This document shows, in pieces, positions 1 through 32,329 of a DNA stretch of 64,000 nt. The position numbers were made by a program, and so were the translations under genes. The notes under the pieces were generated by a model, which was given only the letters and a program-made list of their open reading frames with translations, was not told where the DNA came from and searched no databases. How positions within the stretch are numbered: position 1 is the stretch's first letter; each line of letters starts with the position of its first letter. This DNA comes from Dysidea avara (taxonomy: Eukaryota > Porifera > Demospongiae > Dictyoceratida > Dysideidae), in assembly GCF_963678975.1 (NCBI RefSeq), contig NC_089281.1, forward strand, positions 29,315,616 through 29,379,615, written 5' to 3'.

Positions 1-880
1 ATTTACTGTGATCTTGCATTATATAATAATATTATAACATACGTATCTTAACTTCTATCATTAAAAGTTTATGTAGGTACTTTTATAACTGTATTAACAT
101 AACATTGATTTTTAGGTTATGAGTGTACATAATGCTACTATGCAATAGTTACAGGCAGGATTGCATTTATGCACTCATTTTTGAAAAGGACTTAAGATAT
201 GTCAGCCAAAATGCTTTACCTAGCACTAAAGGATAGCTACGTAGCCTTGTAGGCATACATTTATTTTGCACATCCTTACATGCATAACTTTATTGTCGTG
301 TACCGTGGAAGTCCCTATAACATAGCTAAGGTGTACACAATAATAAAGCCACCTCATTGTTGACAATGTTGAGGCCATTTTTCCTTGATCTCATGCATGA
401 CTGTAGTATTCTAGTACCATGTATCATTACTATCGTTACACAGTGGAAGAGTAAAGGAGAATAGTTTTATATATGAGATTAAGTTGGAGCTGCACCAAGC
501 AGCCACATAGTGGTTCGTATGTTCAAAATTTTCAGGCCATATTCTACATTTAATTGGCTTCATTATATAAGATTCAGAATCAAGATATCAGTTCTATTGA
601 TAAGACCTGTTATGTGATAGGGGTGTAGTTTTTGCCATTCTTACAGGCCACAATGGTTACATATAGTTAAAGGATGTGCTGATAACAACACAATTTAGCG
701 TTACCCCAGAGCACTACCCTATAAGTGTGGAATGATCACTCAGGAATATACATGCACTGTGATTTGCAATATACATGTAACTCATTCTACTATTACTTTA
801 ACTACAAATATTCCATAACCAAGAATTTTACGCAGCCTTATTTGTAGTTACTTTGTTTGTCTTGACTATAGACTCACTTC
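1..880. other. AT-rich intergenic DNA without recognisable gene
   Basis: Both strands carry stop codons at high density and I recognise no exon, RNA gene or terminal inverted repeat here. The first recognisable homology begins near 890, where ABCC-like exon sequence starts. This stretch may be the upstream part of the broken ABCC copy (intron-like DNA), but nothing in it matches the exons of the intact gene at 4330-23753. Confidence 0.5.
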
Positions 881-1361
881 TACTATTTTATTAGTGTGAT
901 ACCAGAGGAACAATAAGCACATGATGCTATATATTTCAAACAGGACTTCCTTATTATTCACAAAAGTAGGCAGTGAAAGTCATATAATAACAACTGCACT
1001 CATTGTGTTGATATGAGCTGTAGAGGTCAGCACTTTTATTATCTTAGATTGTCTTAATATTTTACTGGTAAACACAGGTATCAGTGATTAGTACAGATTG
1101 ATGGCTATAGCTAAATGGTAAGGAATGGATATAAACTCAAGTATTGCAAAGGCCGGGGCTGGTGAAGAGGAGACTTGCTTGCTGGACTAGTTAATGCATC
1201 CATCAAGAGTTCTGAAGATTTAAGTCTTTTATATCACAAACCAAAAAATTGGAATACATGGTGGACTGGTTGGAATGTCTGGCATACTAATAACATTAAG
1301 AGCAGTATTGCATTACTTAGTTTGTTTTACTGCAGCTCATAGTTTTCACAGTAAAATGTTT

Positions 1362-1690
1362 AGATCAATACTATCAAGAGTAAAGAGTAAATAATAGAGA
1401 AGAGAGTATCCAACTGCCATATACCATATCAAAAATGATCCTGTAAAGTCCACTCTGCTTGTTAAAACATTTTCAAAGAAGGTGTTAAATTAGTCTATTA
1501 ACAAGTGGTGTGCACACAGGCTTTGTATTGTGTGTAAGTGTTGAAGGTGATGATTACTAGATATGAACACTTCTATGATACCCTAAATTTTACTGAAATA
1601 TGCAGAAAGACTTAACAGGATCATTTTTAATATGGTATATGGCAATTGGATACTCTCTTCTCTATTATTTACTCTTGATACTATGAGCTC
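1362..1690. mobile_element. Hairpin MITE inserted in a pseudogene exon
   Basis: The sequence around ATACTATCAAGAG at 1367 reappears inverted at about 1665-1685. The two arms match for roughly 70 bp on each side, including a shared GAGAGTATCCAA segment and GATCATTTTTxATATGGTATATGGCA. The insert splits the ABCC-derived exon between the codons that in the intact gene (near 17780) are contiguous. It is non-coding and lacks a transposase, so it is a MITE. TACTAT flanks both ends and may be the target duplication, but I cannot fix the exact ends. Confidence 0.7.
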
Positions 1691-2154
1691 CAGTACTGTT
1701 TTTTGATACTAACCCAGTAGGTATGTAAGTCCTAGCTTATATGCATTTATTTACAATATTAACAGTGACTTTGTATGCTATTGTAGGACGTGAAGATTTT
1801 CTAAGGACATTGGGTTTATAGATGCTGTGTTGCCATACAAACTTTTAGAACTCTTCACCGTAAGTTGCTAAGTTGCCTGCTAAATTAATTGCCACTGCAT
1901 TATAGCAAAGCCCAACAGGGGCAACATATTAATTATAGCAAACAAATCATATCTGATTTTCCTTTAGTTTTGATTACACCTTGTTGGTATTGCTGCGACT
2001 GCCTGTGTGGCCACACTGGTTATCGATCCTTGTCATCATTATTTCTTATGTGCTTCACAAAATATACAGAGACTTGAAGCCCTGGGTGAGTTAGATTTAA
2101 GGTAGATGTTTTAAATGTCATTTTATTTAACTCATAGTCCAGTCTCTAAATCTC

Positions 2155-2955
<801 letters not shown>

Positions 2956-3875
2956 AACTTGACTGTTCAGTGGAACTGTGAGGTATAACTTGGACCCATT
3001 TCATGAACTAGAAGATCACCAACTATGGGATGCATTGGAAGAGGTATAATTTGTATTCTGATTTCATAGTAATCTGGACTCATACACCCCTGAATCCTTT
3101 AATCATTGAAATAACCAACTACATATACTTTAGTGGTGATTACAGAGGTACATTGGTTTCAACTGGAACCCCCTCTGAAAATAAGGCATGTGCCTTTAGT
3201 CAGTTTATGGAGCAAGCATAGGCTGGTGAAACTACATAGTTTGCACAAGCGCATAAAAACTATGTTCGCTATATAGTTAATCTTTAGCTAATTCTATCAG
3301 GGTCGCGAGAGGCAGCCATGGTAGCATGAGACTATTAATGATGGGATCAACTATAAATAGTTGGGTGCAGCGAGAGTATAGTTATTATTTATGAGTTCTT
3401 TATCAATGTGAATAGCATAGTGTGCATCCCTTCAAACCAAGTTTCAAACTCCTAATTTCCTTCCACTCTGGAATTAGACTGATATAGCTTGTTGCATAGG
3501 CCTATACCAATGAAAATAAATTTTGGAGAATTTTCAAAACAGTTACAACATTTAGATTGGCATTGCTGCACATTTTTTGTGTTGTTGCTTTTTTTTGTAA
3601 ATATAGCTTCTGGGGATTACACCTTATACTATCCTTACTATTGCTCGGGTATTGCTCCACACCGACTGGAAACAATAATGGACTGTGATAGAGTACTGGT
3701 GGGTAGTGAATAATTGCGTAGATGTTGTTGATTTGTAGGTTTTATCTTCTGGTAAAGTGATAGAGTTTGATACACCATTCAACCTCCTACAGAAACAACA
3801 GTCAGTGTTTCATAGTATCAGTGGTAAAGAGAACTGGTCCTGTAGAGTCAGAGAATCTTCAATTGCTATTGCAAA

Positions 3876-4329
3876 AGAAAAGCCGGCTTACTGACATGCA
3901 CATGCTCAAACTAACACACTAACATCTAATTATAGCTAAACATTTTTTGTAGAACATAGATGCACATAGGTCATAATGGCCATATTAATATCCATGCACA
4001 CACACTCACCTGGCGGGCGCCACAACCCGATTGAGGGCGCCTGTCTATTGCAATTGCAAGGTCAAGCGCATCTATCATGAATGCTCTGTGCGTTAAAATA
4101 GTCTTGCATGTGATCAGTCTTTGATTGCGCATGCAAGCTGATTGGCCGATTAAGTTCCTGAGGAATGCTGAGCCATGCAGAGATACGTAATACATACCTG
4201 TACTTAAGAAGCAGAGTTGTTTGACAAATTGGCGGCGAGATCCCAGGGGTGTCGATTATTTATGGTAGGCGTTACGACCATTATGGCAATTTAGTGATCA
4301 AGCCCAGAAGGACTATATATCTGAGCAAT
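3876..4329. promoter_or_regulatory. Spacer and probable promoter of the intact ABCC gene
   Basis: About 450 bp between the end of the left broken copy and the ABCC start codon. It is more GC-rich than its surroundings near 4010-4260 (for example GGCGGGCGCC and GGCGGCGAG) and contains no clear repeat. It presumably carries the promoter and 5' UTR; I see no convincing TATA element at a fixed distance. Confidence 0.35.
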
Positions 4330-23753
<19,424 letters not shown>

Positions 23754-24345
23754 ATCCACTTAATGCTAAATACAGTTTATAAATCTGTTTATTAATACTT
23801 AAAAGAAAATGTTATTGTTAAAATAGCTAAACCTGGTGTTATAAACGTAAAGTTGATATTTAGGAAGCTAAATATTAGCTATACATCAATGATTATAGTA
23901 TAGAAACTATTAGAAAACAACTGTATTTTAATTATTTGACCTACCTCCCGGCTGTATTATTTGCACAGTTATGAGATTTTGTACACTTATTTTCCCCTGT
24001 GTATAGACATGTAGGTGACAGTATATGCTTATGACACTTTGTTTGGCAAATGAGTTTTTTTTTAGTGTTGGAAACCAGGTGTAACACCTTGTGTCGTCTT
24101 CAAGAAATTGTGAGCATAGAAGTAAACAGTGAATGTAAGCTACACGAGGCTAACAATGTAAACATGCCAATGCATGTATTATTTTGTAAGTGGCCTGAAT
24201 AGCTGTAAGGATCAGTGACAGTCATGCAGTTATGAGCATGTGACAGTCATGCAGTTATGAGCATATATGGTATGCAAAAAATACTACAACTCCAACTGTT
24301 TGTGATTGTTTTATTAGAGTAGTTTGATTGCTTTCACATGTAGGT
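23754..24345. other. 3' flank of ABCC gene
   Basis: Probable 3' UTR and flank. The first 430 bp, up to about 24190, reappear in the right broken copy at 32880-33175, showing that the duplication extended past the stop codon. A 24-bp unit (GACAGTCATGCAGTTATGAG plus CATG) is repeated twice in tandem at about 24217-24264. I see no RNA gene. Confidence 0.6.
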
Positions 24346-24346
24346 G

Positions 24347-24428
24347 ACTTAGTCTCGATCCTTTTCTTCTTTTGTCATTGGGTCAGGATGACAAAACAAG
24401 GGCAGGATCTGTTAGCTCGAGACTAAGT
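24347..24428. mobile_element. Tiny MITE with TTAGTCTCGA ends
   Basis: Starts ACTTAGTCTCGATCC and ends GCTCGAGACTAAGT, 82 bp. Same terminal motif as the elements at 8324, 12938 and 33381. Confidence 0.6.
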
Positions 24429-24529
24429 CAACCATATAGCTTGAGATAATTAACTTAAGAAGAAAGATCTTACCTCTTACCTGGCATAGTTTAGAGGTAA
24501 GAAGTAGACTTGTGTTACTTTATCTGCCA

Positions 24530-25530
24530 CAAGAAATCACCCCTACTTAACACTATTACCAGAGGACATGGCAGAAGATCCAAGCCATATTCTAGAATTG
24601 ATGTGCACAAATTTAGTTTCTTCCTGGCTACTGTTAAATTATGGAACAAATCACCAGTCTGTAAGGTTGGATAATCTTGAAAGATTCCTACTGCTCTAAT
24701 GGATTGTCAATGTGTAGTAAATAATTAGATATTAATAAATCAATTTTTTTCATGCACCTATTTATTACTTAACACTATACTTATAACTTACTTATTTACT
24801 TTTATAGCTAAGTACTACATTGTACATGTACTCTTTTAGGAGTCCCACAATTATAAAAAAGTCCTTATACAGTCCTTTTTTAATTGAAATTACATATATG
24901 CAAACATAAGAAGCATTGTTCTGCGAATATGTAATGCTGGCCACCGCAGCTCAGAAAGCATGCTTGACACCACTTAGTTTGATTTCACCCATCTTGCAGC
25001 TATTCTTTGCACTCTTTCAATGGCATTGATGTCTTTTGATAGGTGCAGACGCATACTCCAATTTTGGGCGAACCAAGCAGTAGACTTTACAGACTCATCA
25101 CACTTATTCAGATTATGCCTCACAAAGATTAGTGACTTTGTTGCATTACTTGCTATGTTGTATTGAGAATGACATTTGAGAATAGAATAAGGCTCCAAGA
25201 TATAGGTGTTGACTTGTGCGATTTAGTATTGTATTGCCAATGTTGTAATGATATTCGGGTGGAGAGGTAGATCTTGAACAGGTAAGTATGACACATTTAT
25301 CAATTTGCCAGTGTTTAGTCCATTGAATAATACAATTTAAATCCTGTTATAATGGGGATGATCCTGTTCAGATTGAATGTCTCGGTATAGTATAAAGTCA
25401 TCCACAAATAATCTGATACAAGAAGAAATATTAGAAGTAACATTATTGATGTATAGCTAATGGAAACATTAGTACTGTTCCTTGAGGAACACCAGAATCA
25501 ACATGAATGTAAGTTGAACTGTGTGTCAAT
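24530..25530. mobile_element. Decayed Jockey/CR1-like non-LTR retrotransposon, split by inversion
   Basis: Two pieces of one reverse-transcriptase-type frame lie in opposite orientation. On the minus strand from about 25530 to 24974: VDSGVPQGTVL, the catalytic-region equivalent FVDDF, IIQWTKHWQ, LVRPKLEYAS and finally ERVQRIAARWVKSN. On the plus strand at 24555-24700: RRSKPYSRIDVHKFSFF followed by LWNKSP, which in related elements comes directly downstream of the RAARWV segment. Several stop codons and frameshifts break both pieces. The element is dead. Confidence 0.72.
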
Positions 25531-25880
25531 TTGTAACTACTCTAGTAATAAAGCAATCTGAAACATTGCAGGGAGTGCGGGAGGGAGATTGCTGTGGCCC
25601 GTGGAAATCACCCACACTGTATACCTTACATTTAATTCACTATGCCAACATAAATAGATCTACATGTTTATGCAAGTCATGAATTGTGGTAGTCTATGTT
25701 GTCTCTACTACTCAGTATATGCCATGAAAATTCTGAACGTTCTATTAGAGTGTTTCAAGAAACCGGCTAATGCCTTTGATGAACGTGGAAGAATATAGTA
25801 CATATTGAATTGTAGACTTGAGTCCAGATTCCAGTTCAGTCCAAGTAATAATGCTTCCCATGTTTGTTCGCATAAACCAG

Positions 25881-26862
25881 TACACACTAAAAACAAGTGT
25901 GCTATTATAACACGTCCCCAGTTTCAGCACAATACACATGTGCTCATATAGCACACAAATGTGTTCATTGTGCACAAAATGTGTTGAAATAGCACACTTA
26001 AAATATCACATGTGTTATGTCAGCACACTAAGCATAGGCAGATCTGAGGGGGGGGGGGGGGGGGGGCTCTCTTGCCCCTGTTGGACTTCCAGGATTATAT
26101 TGGCATCAGAAACAGGAATCATGCATTCACACTGTATTCAGAAACAGAAAGCCAACAAGTGAATAGAAGACAACAGTTAAAAATGCACTTTACAATTATA
26201 AACTGAACACTGAAGAAAATAAGACAAATAAGTTTGAACTTTTGTGCTAAAGATCGAGATACTCTAATGGAGCTGTCACTACTCTAATAGAACAGTCACA
26301 ATTTTAATGTCATTAACTGACAATTTTTGTAAATTATTACAATTCTACCTTATGTTTAGTATACACTTTATATACAGGTTTATCTAACCAATTTTATATG
26401 CATTCCAAAGCATGCTTTTAAATTTTCTGTCAGACGACTCAGACCAACTAAAGTTTTAGAAAGTGTATGCCCTTCAATACCTTCATTCATCCAGCTATAC
26501 CAGATAAAGTTATGTAAATAAATACTAGAGTTCCATTCTTCTCCTATTACTGGATTTTATCCTATAACTTCTTGCCCCCCTCAGCCCCCCTCAGCCCCCC
26601 TATAGCAGTGTCTCCTAGATCTACCTATGACACTAAGTGTGCTAAAGTAGCACACTACAAAACAACACACTAGTATGTCAAATTCAGTAACACATCAATG
26701 TGCTGTTTTAGAGAGCTGGTGTGTTGTTTTAGCACACTTTCATTTTAAGCACGTCAAAATAGCACACTTTCGTACTAAATTAGCACAAATGGAGTAGCAC
26801 ATGTGCTGAAACTGGGGACATTTTAGTGTGCTGTTTTAACACATCACATTTTACTGAGTGTA
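25881..26862. mobile_element. Fold-back element rich in AGTGTGCT/AGCACACT, host of a nested hAT MITE
   Basis: Left end ACACTAAAAACAAGTGTGCT and right end with TTTTAGTGTGCTGTTTTAAC...TACTGAGTGTA are inverted, and both arms contain CCCCAGTTTCAGCACA. The arms carry many copies of AGCACACT and its complement. The element is split by the 26033-26629 insertion. Non-coding. Confidence 0.7.
26033..26629. mobile_element. hAT-type MITE with exact 8-bp duplication, nested
   Basis: Left end CATAGGCAGATCTGAGG, right end CCTAGATCTACCTATG. The target duplication ACACTAAG is exact (26025-26032 and 26630-26637). Near the left end a G19 run follows at 26048-26066, and near the right end C-runs. Two copies of the dispersed ATACTCTAATxGA motif lie inside at 26259-26300. 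Confidence 0.85.
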
Positions 26863-26899
26863 ACAAAGTATAACTAACCCTGCAACGCAGCCATGACAT

Positions 26900-28145
26900 T
26901 ACAGAACTATTTCTGAAGAGAGATAAGGAAAGTAAGTTCTGTAAAATACAGCAGCAGCATGACCCATACCACCAAATGTTGAAAATACAAGTGGGGTAGA
27001 AGAGTCCATCTCAATTTCTCTAATACGTTGTTCATACTTTCGTCATTTCTTACGTTCAAAATGTCTATAAAGTGAGGATACTTGGGTACCACAATATGAA
27101 AACGCATTAGCATTAAACACTTTGACATCATAAAATGTCTTCTGATGTTTATCTCCCCAGAATCCTGAAATAGAAACATCTGCATGAGCTCCATCCTCAT
27201 TATTAGCTGTTGCAAATCAAGGGTCTCACCTGTAAGAGGCTGCAAAGGAGGTTTGACCCTTGCATCATTGCACAGTTCAGTTAGAGCAGCAGCTGTGAAG
27301 TCTCTCAACTCATTATGTTGGAGAGTGGGGGAATCCCCCTGTGGGGCAATTCATGGCATGATCAACCGTAAAACCCTGGCCACAAACACAGTTGGTAGAT
27401 GATCCAGTGGGAAGCCAACCATAGCGTAATTACAAGTCATCTCTAAAAGTGGCCTTGTGTAAAGCAAAACCATGCTCCTCCACAGGCAGGGCAGATAGCC
27501 AAGGTGATGTACCCTTTTCACTGGCCAAAGAGAGAGTACATTGCAAATTAACAGACAGCTGGGTACACAATTCAGCAGCCAAAGCACTTTGTTTCTGCTG
27601 CTTGATGGTAATGATTTCCAATTTGTTATGGCGCTGAATATCACAAATTGATAAATTAGGCTGTTGTTTACGGATCAATTCCACTAAAGGAAGAGTCACC
27701 TTCATGGAGGCAGCAAATTCATCATCAGCTGAGCACTTATGAAAGTATCTAATATTCAGCCCACCAAGCCGAACTGACAAAGCAAACAGGACACGTTCTT
27801 GTTTATTTATGCTGCAATCAGTTAAGGCTGGAATAAACCGGTGAGACAACTTCTCCTCCAGTGGAGTAAGAAGAACAGATAAGTCGAGTATGGTATGCAT
27901 GAAATACGTCCATTTGCTACAAAGCCCATGTACAAAAGCACAGTAAGCAGCATGAGGGTGTGCCTTGCAATTTCACTAAGCTGATGCATGATGAACAGAT
28001 TTCAGCCAATAGTCCATGCATTTTCTCCTCCGTGCATTGCTCAGTGAAGGAACAACTCCCTAATGCTGCACCAAGATGACATCTCCCATCTACTGTCCCA
28101 TTGACTCCAGTTCCATTGAAAACTTTCAGAGCAATAGGAAGGAAT
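26900..28145 (-). mobile_element. 3' part of non-LTR retrotransposon with Zn knuckle and PD-(D/E)xK-like nuclease
   Basis: Minus-strand reading, with several frameshifts and stops. In order: a segment with RLGGLNIRYFHKCSADDEFA (about 27820-27740); SLPVEEHGFALHKATFRD-like text; RYGWLPTGSSTNCVCGQGF followed by TVDHAMNC (a CxC...H...C zinc-binding pattern, about 27330-27410); LQHNELRDFTAAALTELC; VKPPLQPLTGE; then ADVSISGFWGDKHQKTFYDV and KVFNANAFSY (about 27060-27170), whose D...DVK arrangement looks like a restriction-like nuclease core; then YEQRIREIEMDSSTPLVFST and FGGMGHAAAVFY near 26940-27020. The order and phrases match a retroelement C-terminus common in sponge and cnidarian genomes (recollection). 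The reverse transcriptase domain itself is missing: the left broken edge at 28145 abuts the right ABCC copy exactly. Confidence 0.75.
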
Positions 28146-28851
28146 TCATGCAATTGTACAAGCATTGCTGCTTCCTGTTGTAGTGATCTTTGATATTCAG
28201 TTTTAAATTACTAAAGTTACTATTTTGTTTAGCTCGTAATCCAGTATATTCCCACATTTTGTCCATCATTCAAGACTGTCTACCATTAAGGAGCAAAGTA
28301 GATTTCTTAATGTCCACCATTTCTATCAGAATGAACACACCAATGCATGGTTCATCAAGGTGTCTGCTACTCGCTGGTTTAGGATAAGACTTGACGTGTT
28401 TGGAGTAGCATTCCTCACGCTAGAATTGTTTCTGTACCTTTGGCTGATGGTAAGGAAGTTATCTTGCAGCTGGTGCTTAATGTTCCATATTGTATAGTTC
28501 TTGATCCAGTATTAGTAGGAATATCATTAGTGTGTTACAATATACTGTCCGTACAAGTGCTGAAGTAGAAGATCTTGTAAGAATTTTCACTGTTTGCATT
28601 ATAGAATAATTGTGTGCGTGCTAGATGGTATCAGTTGAGAGAGTCATGGCTTATGGTCAATTAGAAAGTGAAGCAGAACTGGAAACTATTCCACATGACA
28701 AGCTCCTCCTCTTCAATGGCCTGACAAAGGAGTGATTGAACTTCATAACACTAAATTTAAATATGCCATTGATTATCCCTGTGTTGAATGAAGTCAATAT
28801 CTTTTAGAATTGAATCATGTGAAAAGGTTGATAACTAATTACTATTCACCA

Positions 28852-29075
28852 GTAAGGCAGCATAGCCACATCGGTTTAGTAGTGTTGAGGTAGTTATGCT
28901 CTGCGGCCTCTCTTCGTGAGACCTGGACAGTCCCTCTGCATGTTACTAGCTCAGCCCAGGAGGGTCTGCCTGCACAAGACTCAAGTGCCTGATGAGTGGT
29001 GCACCAGTGCTGGTTCACTGGGTGGCAATAGCTGTGTTTTTCACAGCTGTTGTAGGCCTTGCTTTGCTATATGCT
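28852..29075 (+). mobile_element. tRNA-derived SINE, plus strand, partial
   Basis: Begins AGTAAGGCAGCATAGCCACA and contains the body segments GAGACCTGGACAGTCC and CTGCACAAGACTCAAGTGCC, also seen reversed at 22090-22230. The B-box part of the head has been lost. It is the inverted duplicate of the SINE in ABCC intron 25. Confidence 0.7.
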
Positions 29076-29536
29076 AGCACATCATTGACACAAGCAAAGA
29101 GACAGTACAGTAAGAATGCCTTGTTATTGATTACCTATGAAACAGTTTCATCATTATGTATTAAGCTGCCATTGTAAGCTCCTCACAGAGCACATACCAC
29201 TTTGATAGTTAAGACTGAAGGTTAATTGATGAATTCATACCCTTCAATAATAATATGATTTTTTCATTATTGAAGGAAGGGCTCACAAAATTAGAAGGAA
29301 GATTCCCTGTCTATGCTCTCACTCTCAGGCTACTACCATTCTACAACTGTCACAATTTCTTAAAGAAGCCAGAATGCACATTTAATGACAAATAAGCTAT
29401 TTGCAACATTGCAAACTACCTGAATAGCAAATATGTTACCTAATAATTGAGTTGGGGTTAGAGCTTTTCAAGATGGGGCTTATTTATACTAACTACTGTA
29501 TATCCGCTGAAAGCTATATTGTTATTGTTATTGGTA

Positions 29537-29895
29537 TGCACTTGTCAATTTCATGCCCCACCCCCGTACAGGGGATTTGACAAATCATGGTGTCAAATAC
29601 CCTACTACTGGGGCAATATCAGCTGTCAAATCCCCACTATGTCTCCACCCCCTAGTAGGAGATTTGACAACACCTCAAGGATAAGTGCATATTTCATGCA
29701 TGCGACTAGTAATTAACCTGGTATATACCTGTAGCTAGTAAATTATAGCGAGTGCAATTTTATTGTTTAGAAATGCAACTATCAAAAATCAGTCAGTACT
29801 GTCAATTGCCCCAGGGGTGGGGACAAGAAGCAATGTCAAATCCCCACTTGGGGTGTGGGGATGCCCGGGGGTGGGGCATGAAATTGACAAGTGCA
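29537..29895. mobile_element. MITE with CACTTGTCAATTTCATGCCC ends
   Basis: Left end TGCACTTGTCAATTTCATGC, right end GCATGAAATTGACAAGTGCA, a near-perfect 28-bp terminal inverted repeat continuing into CCCACCCCCG/CGGGGGTGGG. 359 bp, non-coding, flanked by TA-containing sequence. Sits inside the inverted ABCC block, so it inserted after the duplication (absent from the intact gene). Confidence 0.8.
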
Positions 29896-30145
29896 TTATT
29901 AGCACTTTACAGTGACCAGCACTGAAGGTCTGACAGCAACATGTATGTCGGTGCAGTAACACAAGAACCATCACACACATGCATAATTGGAACAAATCAG
30001 ATTGTTCTAGAACACGAATGAGTTGTGCTACCACTGGCACATGAATTGCTGTATTGGGTTGAATGGACTTACCGTGCGCATGTTATGCAACACATCACCT
30101 GTGGAATAATTGACATCTTTTTATGAAGATCATGTAGTTCTATTA

Positions 30146-31003
30146 CAGGGGCGGTTTTAGGGGGGTTCTGGAGTTTCCAGAAATCCCTTTGGGGCTGGGC
30201 TTACTTCAGAACAGCTGTCCAGCCCTTAGGCAACTGGTATTATACTAATTCTTCCTTAACTACAACGGGACATAGACTAACACACGAATCATACTCACCA
30301 ATGCTCATCTGCTAACTGATATACTTTTGCAGTAAAACTCAAGGATCACAAGAGCATACAGGCCTAGCCTTCTCACAGGGATAGCACTTAATAATATAAG
30401 AACTTAAGATAGAGATACTCAAATAGAACAGTCATCTACTCTAATAGAACATTTAGTTGAAACATTAAACAATATGCTAGTTCCACAATTTATTTGTTTT
30501 TAGGATGTAATTTATCCAAACCTATCTGCAATTAGAGATGTATCTTTACAAATTTATGTGCCTTTCATTTATTGTTATCTACTTGTACAGTACTTAATAA
30601 CTCACTGAAGAGAATACTGTATATTGATGTATGCATGCACCACTGAAATTGTTCTCAAATTCAATCAAAATTCAGTTTTCCTGTGAGGCATATTTGCCCT
30701 AATATTGTGATTTGTGCACTAAGGTACAGTTAATGATTCTTAGATACTTCCTGAATGTTATGACTTTTGCCCCCCCCTTCCCCAACTTGGCTAAGTACTG
30801 TTCTGTCAAAACATGACATATTAAATGCTAGTGAGCATCAGTAGATCAGAAACTCTGAGATTTTAAACAGTAAGTTTCATTAAATTTCAAGCATTGTAAA
30901 ATTAAAACCTTGTCAGCGTCTGGAGGCTGCGCCCCCAGACCCCCACATCTGAGTCCTACTACCACTGGAAACCACCCTTCTAAAAATTCTAGATCCGCCC
31001 CTG
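30146..31003. mobile_element. hAT-type MITE (CAGGGGCGG ends) splitting the copied Walker A exon
   Basis: Left end CAGGGGCGGTTTTAGG, right end GATCCGCCCCTG. The flanks TTCTATTA and GTCTATGC are both recognisable derivatives of the intact site TCCTATGT, so an 8-bp duplication is inferred. 858 bp, with two dispersed ACTCTAATAGAAC motifs at 30415-30452. It interrupts the reversed NBD2 exon of the right ABCC copy. Confidence 0.8.
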
Positions 31004-32329
31004 GTCTATGCCTATTATTTGTATTCCATCAATTTCAACACACTCCTTCTGGTTCTGTTAATCTGTCAACAATAAAGACTTGCCAGCTCCAGTATACCAT
31101 ACACACAACTTGTCAGTCTTATGTACTAGCATATACGGATATGCACACTGTCATTCTGCTTTAAAACTGGCCAATCTCACTCTCAATCTAACAATGGCAC
31201 TTTCACAACCTTGGTTCCAGTCAAATGATTCAAATGATATGCCTTCTGCCTGGATGAGCTAGTGTATAGTGCTGCAATCGGTGCAAAGTCTACAATGTAG
31301 CATCTGTAGCTGATGCATGGTGTCACCCTATGCAGTTGTAGATATAATGTTTATTTGCCTACTATATACTCTTTCACCTTTAAAATCTCTTTGTTGTCTT
31401 CAAGCTATGTGTTATACTAACGCTTCTCCTTAAAACAATGCATAAAGCATTTTGTTTTGTCAGTTAATCCATTGGCGCTAGAGTAAATCTCCAGCACACA
31501 AGCTACGCAGAAATGTTTCCACATGGAAGCATACTGGGCATGCTAGCTTACTCTGTGATCCAGAATTTTCTGCCACCAATGTAGTAAGTTACATCAATTC
31601 AATTACCAGCTAAGTTTAATACATTATACAAATATTCATGCTGGTTACAATGATGTATGCATGTGCTATCAAGTGAGCATCTAAATAGTGCATTACTACA
31701 TGTGTATGATACACGACCAGTACTGTTCAGTGGAACTGTGAGGTACAACTTGGACCCATTCAATGAACTTGAAGATCACCAACTATGGGATGAGGTTTGA
31801 TGTGATGGTATAACAATTGTAGCTAATCACTACATTCAGGTACAACTGAATAGCAAGAGCACTATTGAGGAGGAACAAGATCCTTGTGATTGATGAAGCA
31901 ACTGCAAATGTTGACCTAATGTGAGTTACTAAGATGTTATGAGAAGTGAGAGCTGTATGATGGTGACATGTATTGAGTACAGAACGGATGATATAATTCA
32001 GGAGATGATCCGCAAGAAATTCAACCATTGTACTATCCTTACTATTGCTCACCGACTGGAAACAATAATGGACTCTGATAAAGTACTGGTGGGTTAGGAT
32101 GATAGTGAATAATTGTGTAGATGTTGTTGATTTGTAGGTTTTATCTTCTGGTAAAGTGATAGAGTTTGATGCACCATTCAACCTCCTACAAAAACAACAG
32201 TCAGTGTTTCATAGTATGGTAAAGAGAACTGGTCCTGTAGAGTCAGGGAGACTTAGGAGATTGCAACAACAATGAAAAAATTCAAGTATAGACTATAAAT
32301 ACAAAATACAATTTTATTAATACTTTATA

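Larger units (their letters stand above)
28846..31110 (-). pseudogene. Inverted NBD2 Walker-A block in the right copy
   Basis: Relative to the intact gene, the segment 21490-22497 is reversed as a unit: the SINE that is minus in the intact gene is plus here (28852-29075), then reversed intron sequence (29380-29520 equals 22010-21890; 29940-30070 equals about 21860-21740), then the reversed Walker A exon (30080-30140 and 31010-31090). Both junctions are visible: 28845 joins GATAACTAATTAC-type intron 24 sequence to the SINE head, and near 31110 the reversed ACACAACTTGTC sequence meets forward sequence equal to 22500 onward. Confidence 0.82.

Noticed and set aside
26048-26066. G-quadruplex regulatory element at the G19 run
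   Set aside because: A plain G homopolymer inside a MITE, most likely slippage; no evidence for function.
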